From: CAZYWA01 sp964650975 [NCBI: uncultured bacterium] | GTDB taxonomy: Bacteria > JADJOY01 | Assembly (NCBI GenBank): GCA_964650975.1 | Contig: CAZYWA010000072.1 | Coordinates: forward strand, 1-15,804 | Direction of reading: 5' to 3' | Length of the DNA stretch: 15,804 bases | Part shown: positions 12,253 through 15,804 of the stretch, piece after piece | Position numbering within the stretch: the first letter of the stretch is position 1 | Layout: each line of letters starts with the position of its first letter | Notes under the pieces: generated by a model | Databases searched by the model: none | Told to the model about the DNA's origin: nothing | What the model saw: the letters and a program-made list of their open reading frames with translations, nothing else | Translations under genes and position numbers: made by a program

Positions 12253-12975
12253 ATGAATCGACTCGCTCATCCTGCCGTGCGCGCGGCGCTGCTGGCCGCG
12301 CTTACCCTGGCAGGGACTAAGAACGCGGCCGCCACGTTCCACGAGATGCAGATCGAGCAAGTGATGGGCGGCTACTGCGGCGCCGTCGACCAGCAGGCGG
12401 TGCAGCTACGGCTGCGCGCGCCCGGTGAGAACATGGTCTCTGGCAAGCGCCTCGTCGCGTACGACGCGGCCGGCCAGAACGGCGTGACGCTCGCGACGCT
12501 GCCGTCGAACGTCACCAACGCTGCGCAGGGCGACCACATCCTGGTCGCGACCGCGTCGTTCGCGAGCGAACAAGGAATCGTGCCCGACTTCACCCTCACC
12601 ACCGCCATTCCGCCGGCTTACCTCGAGGCCGGCCGCATCACGTGGGAGGATGGGCTCGGGACCGTGTACTGGTCGCTGGCGTGGGGCGGGACCGCATACA
12701 CCGGATCGACGACGGGGAGCACCTTCAACGACGCGGACGGCGATTTCGGCCCGCCGTTCGGCGGTGTCGTCCCCACGTCGACCGGCCAGGTGCTGCGCTT
12801 CCAGGGCGCCGCGGGCGCGCTCAGCACCTCGAATTCGCTGGACTATGCCGTCGATGCCGGCGACGCGACCTTCGTGAACAACGCGCGCGCCTCGGCCCAG
12901 GTGGTTCCGGGCTGCGTCTTCGGCGACGGCTTCGAGACCGGCGTGGCGAGCCGCTGGTCGGTCGTCTCGCCCTAG
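12253..12975 (+). CDS. secreted protein with C-terminal GDGFETG...W tail, function unknown
   Basis: 240 residues. ATG 12253 is preceded by GGAGG (12244-12248). Residues 1-27 are a Sec signal peptide (AVRAALLAALTLAG, likely cut after NAAA). The mature protein begins TFHEMQIEQVMGGY and continues with short beta-prone stretches rich in Thr, Gly and aromatics (VYWSLAWGGTAYTGSTTG, then an Asp/Gly turn). It has no membrane anchor and no catalytic motif I can name. The last 20 or so residues, CVFGDGFETGVASRWS, match a short tail (FxDGFExG...W) that I recall at the ends of unrelated exported proteins in some Gram-negative bacteria; it may be a small binding or sorting module (inference). It is divergent from the GT-C gene and followed, after about 90 bases, by the sulfatase-like genes. 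Confidence 0.72.
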   Translation: MNRLAHPAVRAALLAALTLAGTKNAAATFHEMQIEQVMGGYCGAVDQQAVQLRLRAPGENMVSGKRLVAYDAAGQNGVTLATLPSNVTNAAQGDHILVATASFASEQGIVPDFTLTTAIPPAYLEAGRITWEDGLGTVYWSLAWGGTAYTGSTTGSTFNDADGDFGPPFGGVVPTSTGQVLRFQGAAGALSTSNSLDYAVDAGDATFVNNARASAQVVPGCVFGDGFETGVASRWSVVSP

Positions 12976-12984
12976 CTAGCCGGA

Positions 12985-13012
12985 AGGATCGCCAGTCTCC
13001 CATCGCGATCCT
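12985..13012 (+). terminator. weak hairpin after the secreted protein gene
   Basis: AGGATCGC (12985-12992) and GCGATCCT (13005-13012) make an 8-bp perfect stem with a 12-base loop, starting 9 bases past the stop at 12975. There is no T-tract, so it may be a poor terminator or an operator-like inverted repeat ahead of the promoter at 13031. Confidence 0.3.
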
Positions 13013-13030
13013 CCCGCGCGATAGCCGCCG

Positions 13031-13059
13031 TTGACAGCGGCGCGGGATGCGCCGATCTT
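13031..13059 (+). promoter_or_regulatory. candidate promoter of the sulfatase-like pair
   Basis: A perfect -35 TTGACA (13031-13036) is followed 17 bases later by GATCTT (13054-13059, three of six to the -10). The spacer contains the inverted repeat GGCGC (13039-13043) / GCGCC (13049-13053). Initiation near 13066 would make the downstream message nearly leaderless from ATG 13068 or 13074, consistent with the absence of any good ribosome binding site there. Confidence 0.4.
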
Positions 13060-13067
13060 CCGCACGG

Positions 13068-14408
13068 ATGAGGATGCGGAGACTTGCCGCGTGCATCGTG
13101 TGGGCGGTCCTGGGGTCGTGCCAGCCGTCGTCGGTCACTCCGCCTGGAGTGCGAGTGGTGCTCGTCACGCTCGACACGCTTCGCTACGACGCGTTCTGGG
13201 ACGATCGCGCGCAGAGCACCACCATGCCGCGCCTGGTGGCGCGGGCGCGGCGCGGCCTGTGGTTCGAGCGCGCGTTCTCGGCTACCTCCACCACCCAGCC
13301 GACCCACGCGAGCCTCATGACCGGCCGCCCGCCGTGGGAGCACGCGGTGCTGCAGAACGGCGTGCCTCTCCCGCCCGACGTCGACACCATCTCCGAGCAC
13401 CTGGCCGCGCACGGATTCGAGACCGCGGCCGTGGTGGGCTCGTTCCCGCTGGCACGGGGGTCCGGCTTCGAACAGGGCTTCGGCATCTTCGACGACGAGC
13501 TCACTCGCGGGTCCACCCGCCCCGAACGCCGCCCCGCGAACGAGGAGGGCGACGTTCCCTTCTATCGCCTCGGTGACGCGGTCACCGACGCCGCCATCCG
13601 CACCCTCGAGCGCCTGCAGTCGCAGAAGCAGTTCGTCTGGGTCCATTACTTCGACGCGCACTCGCCCTACGGCGACACGGCGGGCGGCGATCGGCTGAGC
13701 CCCGGGTTCATCCTCGAGCGGGTGCGAGCCGGAGACCCGGTGGGTGAGCTCCTGACTCGCGCTCGAACGCTCTACGACACCGACGTGCGCAATCTCGACA
13801 CGGCGCTCGACCGCTTGCTGGCGCGGCTCGACGCCGACCGCGACCGGTTCGTCACCCACGTGGTGATCGTCTCCGATCACGGCGAGAGCTTCGGCGACGA
13901 CGGCTCGGTGGCGCACGGCAAGCGCCTCACCCAGGCGCAGATCCACGTTCCGCTGGTGATCCTGTCGCCGGCGGTGAAGGCCGCGCGCCGGGTCGACGTG
14001 GCCGGCTCGATCGACGTCACCGCGACACTCGCGTCGCTGGCCGGAGCGCCCTGGGATTTGCCGGGGGCTCGCGATCTCTCGGCCGGCCCGCTGGCCGGCG
14101 CCCGTGCCTTCGGCATGCGGCGCACCTTCGTCCGCGCCCGCAGCGAAACGCGCATCGACGGCAAGGCGTATCCGCTCGAGCCGCGCTTCTTCTTCGTCGC
14201 CGAGCCTGACGGGACGCTCTTCACCGGCAACTCGGAGCGGCTCACCGACAGCACCGGCGCAGCGCCCGCGATCCCCGCGGCCAGGGACGCCGAGGTGCGG
14301 CAGACGTTCGCGACGTTCGAGGCCTCGCTGGCGTCGCACGAGCGGCCGGTCGAGCCTCCCAACGCCGAGACCGAGCGGGCGCTGCGCGCGCTCGGCTACG
14401 CGGACTGA
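13068..14408 (+). CDS. sulfatase-fold hydrolase/transferase, probable lipoprotein, with Thr in place of the formylglycine Cys
   Basis: 446 residues from ATG 13068; ATG 13047 and 13074 are alternatives. The N-terminus MRMRRLAACIVWAVLGSC looks like a lipoprotein signal (lipobox LGSC, C18). The alkaline-phosphatase superfamily core follows: VTLDTLRYD (metal-binding Asp36, Asp41), TTQPTHASLMTG (nucleophile position T76; H80 where sulfatases have Arg), HYFDAHSPY, VIVSDHGESFGDDG (D270, H271) and AHGKRLTQAQIHVPLVI. True sulfatases need C/S-x-P-x-R for formylglycine. Here it is T-Q-P-T-H, so the enzyme is more likely a metal-dependent phosphodiesterase, phosphatase or phosphotransferase of the outer surface, or a sulfatase relative of unknown activity. 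It ends ALRALGYAD, a C-terminus I know from sulfatase-like proteins of environmental bacteria. The next gene starts two bases after its stop, so the two are co-transcribed and probably translationally coupled. Confidence 0.85.
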   Translation: MRMRRLAACIVWAVLGSCQPSSVTPPGVRVVLVTLDTLRYDAFWDDRAQSTTMPRLVARARRGLWFERAFSATSTTQPTHASLMTGRPPWEHAVLQNGVPLPPDVDTISEHLAAHGFETAAVVGSFPLARGSGFEQGFGIFDDELTRGSTRPERRPANEEGDVPFYRLGDAVTDAAIRTLERLQSQKQFVWVHYFDAHSPYGDTAGGDRLSPGFILERVRAGDPVGELLTRARTLYDTDVRNLDTALDRLLARLDADRDRFVTHVVIVSDHGESFGDDGSVAHGKRLTQAQIHVPLVILSPAVKAARRVDVAGSIDVTATLASLAGAPWDLPGARDLSAGPLAGARAFGMRRTFVRARSETRIDGKAYPLEPRFFFVAEPDGTLFTGNSERLTDSTGAAPAIPAARDAEVRQTFATFEASLASHERPVEPPNAETERALRALGYAD

Positions 14409-14410
14409 GG

Positions 14411-15804
14411 ATGCGCGCCGGCCCGCTGCTGGCGGTGGCGCTCGTGTGCACCGCCGTGGCGCAGGGGCGAGCGGCAGACCTTCCGGCGCGCCCAAGCGTG
14501 CTCCTCGTGACCATCGACACGCTGCGCGCCGATCGCGTCGGCGCCTACGGAGCGTCGCCCGGGCTCACGCCGCGTCTCGACGGGTTCGCCAGGAACGCGC
14601 GTGTTTACGAGAACGCGACGGCCCCGATGCCGCTCACGCGGCCGTCGCATTTTTCGATCCTCACCGGGCTCTACCCCCGCGAGCACGGAGTGCTCAACAA
14701 CCAGACTCCGCTGCCCGCCGACCTGCCCACGATGGCCGAAGCGTTTCAGCAGGCTGGCTATCGTACCGGCGCCTTCGTGGCGGTGAGCTTGCTGGCGCCC
14801 GACTCGGGCGTCGCGCGCGGTTTCGGTACCTTCTCGGCCCCCACCGACGCTCACGGGTGGAGCGCCGACCGCGTGGTGCCGGCGCTTTCCGCGTGGCTCG
14901 ACGAGGTCTCGGCCGGGGGCCAGCCGTTCTTCGCATGGCTGCACCTCTTCGATCCGCACATGCCGTACGAGCCTCCCGCCGGCTACCGGCCGTCGACCGG
15001 CGGCGTGCCGGGAATCGGCGACGTGTTCTCGTGGCCGATCGCCCGCGAACTGGCGGCGAAGAGCGGAGGCGCGCTGTCGGCCGCGGTGCTGAACCGGGCG
15101 ATGCAGCTCTACGACGGCGAGGTTCGATACACCGACCACTGGCTCGGCGAAACGCTCGACGCTCTGAGGAAGCGCGCCCTGGCGGAGAAGACCCTGGTGG
15201 TGGTCACCGCGGATCACGGCGAGTGCTTCGATCACGGTGTGTTCTTCGAGCATTCGGACTGCCTCTTCGACGGTGCCGTGCACGTGCCGCTCGTGGTCCG
15301 CGATCCGGGCGCACCGAAGTCCGGCGAGCGGGTCGCGACACCCATCGGTCACCCGGAGCTGGCTCCCATGATCCTGCGACTTGCGGGGGTCCCGGCTTCC
15401 GGGCGGCTCGCAGCGGTCGATGGCCCCGAGACCAACGGCCGTGGCGGCGAACGGTTCGCGACGATCGAGGGACCGAGCTATCCCGCGGAGGCGCAATCGA
15501 GGCGCTCGGAACGCCAGCAGCAGATCCGCGAAGTGGCCGGACATCCCACCCGTGCTCCGCTCGGCGCCGAGGCGCCGCTCGCGCTCCGCACCCGCGACTG
15601 GAAGCTGATCGCGACCGGGGCCAAGAACGAGCTCTACGATCTGCGTCACGATCCCGCGGAGAGCCGCGACGTTGCCGCGGGCCAGCCGGAGCTCACCATG
15701 CGTCTGCGCCGCGACCTCGACTCGTGGATGGCCGCGCATCCACGACGGGTGTTGCCCCAGGTGGTGCCGAGCGCCGAGCTCGAGGACGCGCTGCGAGCGC
15801 TCGG
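14411..15804 (+). CDS. second sulfatase-fold hydrolase/transferase, exported (3' end outside window)
   Basis: 464 complete codons without a stop, then two bases at the window edge, so it is incomplete. Start ATG 14411 lies two bases after the preceding stop; GAGG (14407-14410) abuts it, so coupling to the upstream gene is likely. Residues 1-22 (LLAVALVCTAVAQGRAA) are a Sec-type signal. The core has VTIDTLRADRVGAYG (D36, D41), MPLTRPSHFSILTGLYP (T76, H80), WLHLFDPHMPYEPP, VVTADHGECFDHG (D268, H269) and EHSDCLFDGAVHVPLVV. The catalytic-site positions 36, 41, 76 and 80 carry the same residue numbers as in the upstream gene, consistent with an old tandem duplication. Thr replaces the sulfatase Cys and His replaces Arg, so true sulfatase activity is doubtful. 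The last visible residues, DALRALG, align with the ALRALGYAD end of the upstream protein. It may stop within a few codons or run into a tetratricopeptide extension, as some relatives do. Confidence 0.87.
   Translation, partial: MRAGPLLAVALVCTAVAQGRAADLPARPSVLLVTIDTLRADRVGAYGASPGLTPRLDGFARNARVYENATAPMPLTRPSHFSILTGLYPREHGVLNNQTPLPADLPTMAEAFQQAGYRTGAFVAVSLLAPDSGVARGFGTFSAPTDAHGWSADRVVPALSAWLDEVSAGGQPFFAWLHLFDPHMPYEPPAGYRPSTGGVPGIGDVFSWPIARELAAKSGGALSAAVLNRAMQLYDGEVRYTDHWLGETLDALRKRALAEKTLVVVTADHGECFDHGVFFEHSDCLFDGAVHVPLVVRDPGAPKSGERVATPIGHPELAPMILRLAGVPASGRLAAVDGPETNGRGGERFATIEGPSYPAEAQSRRSERQQQIREVAGHPTRAPLGAEAPLALRTRDWKLIATGAKNELYDLRHDPAESRDVAAGQPELTMRLRRDLDSWMAAHPRRVLPQVVPSAELEDALRAL

Noticed and set aside
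12972-15739. Two long minus-strand frames opposite the sulfatase-like genes (12972-14495 and 14396-15739)
   Set aside because: The plus strand has signal sequences, metal-site motifs and the two-base gene junction. The minus frames lack any recognisable domain.
1-15804. CRISPR arrays, tRNA/rRNA genes, insertion sequences and phage genes
   Set aside because: I looked for regularly spaced repeats, cloverleaf-like segments, rRNA core motifs, transposase or integrase motifs and terminal inverted repeats, and saw none.

Overview
The window is very GC-rich (high G/C at third codon positions, long spurious open frames on the opposite strands). Its gene content is GT2/GT4 glycosyltransferases of the Myxococcus RfbC type, a thrombospondin-type-3 surface protein, tandem sulfatase-fold proteins and secreted proteins with Gram-negative-style signal peptides. 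This points to a Gram-negative environmental bacterium, perhaps Myxococcota, Acidobacteriota or another former 'deltaproteobacterial' lineage. I cannot place it more closely. I found no rRNA, tRNA, CRISPR array, insertion sequence or phage gene.

Layout. (a) 1-3005, minus strand: a secreted Ca2+-dependent PI-PLC-like phospholipase with a thrombospondin type 3 calcium-binding stalk (150-1370), preceded in its direction by a radical SAM enzyme with a B12-binding-like N-terminus (1577-2977). (b) 3028-8406, plus strand, divergent from the radical SAM gene: one giant protein of about 1792 residues. It joins a PAPS-type sulfotransferase, a coiled coil built from 42-residue repeats, two copies of an unnamed beta domain, two GT2 glycosyltransferases and a C-terminal GT4 glycosyltransferase. 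(c) 8407-8847: 441 bases without a convincing gene, holding a candidate promoter with a perfect palindrome in its spacer and several strong inverted repeats that could form a structured leader RNA. (d) 8848-9861: a stand-alone GT2 glycosyltransferase. (e) 9965-10618: a secreted beta-rich protein ending at a clear rho-independent terminator. (f) 10722-12203, minus: a polytopic GT-C (GT39/ArnT-like) glycosyltransferase. (g) 12253-12975, plus: a secreted protein with a 'GDGFETG...W' C-terminal tail. (h) 13068-15804+: two consecutive alkaline-phosphatase-superfamily 'sulfatase' proteins separated by two bases. The second runs off the window.

How they may work together (inference): the middle of the window looks like part of a cell-surface glycan locus. 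The giant fusion could add two or three sugars and a sulfate to one acceptor, the solo GT2 and the lipid-linked-sugar GT-C enzyme could extend or decorate it, and the exported sulfatase-fold enzymes could edit phosphate or sulfate esters outside the membrane. No Wzx/Wzy, ABC exporter, nucleotide-sugar or PAPS synthesis gene is in the window, so the pathway cannot be closed from this sequence alone. The most unusual element is the giant sulfotransferase-glycosyltransferase fusion with its regular 42-residue coiled-coil repeat.
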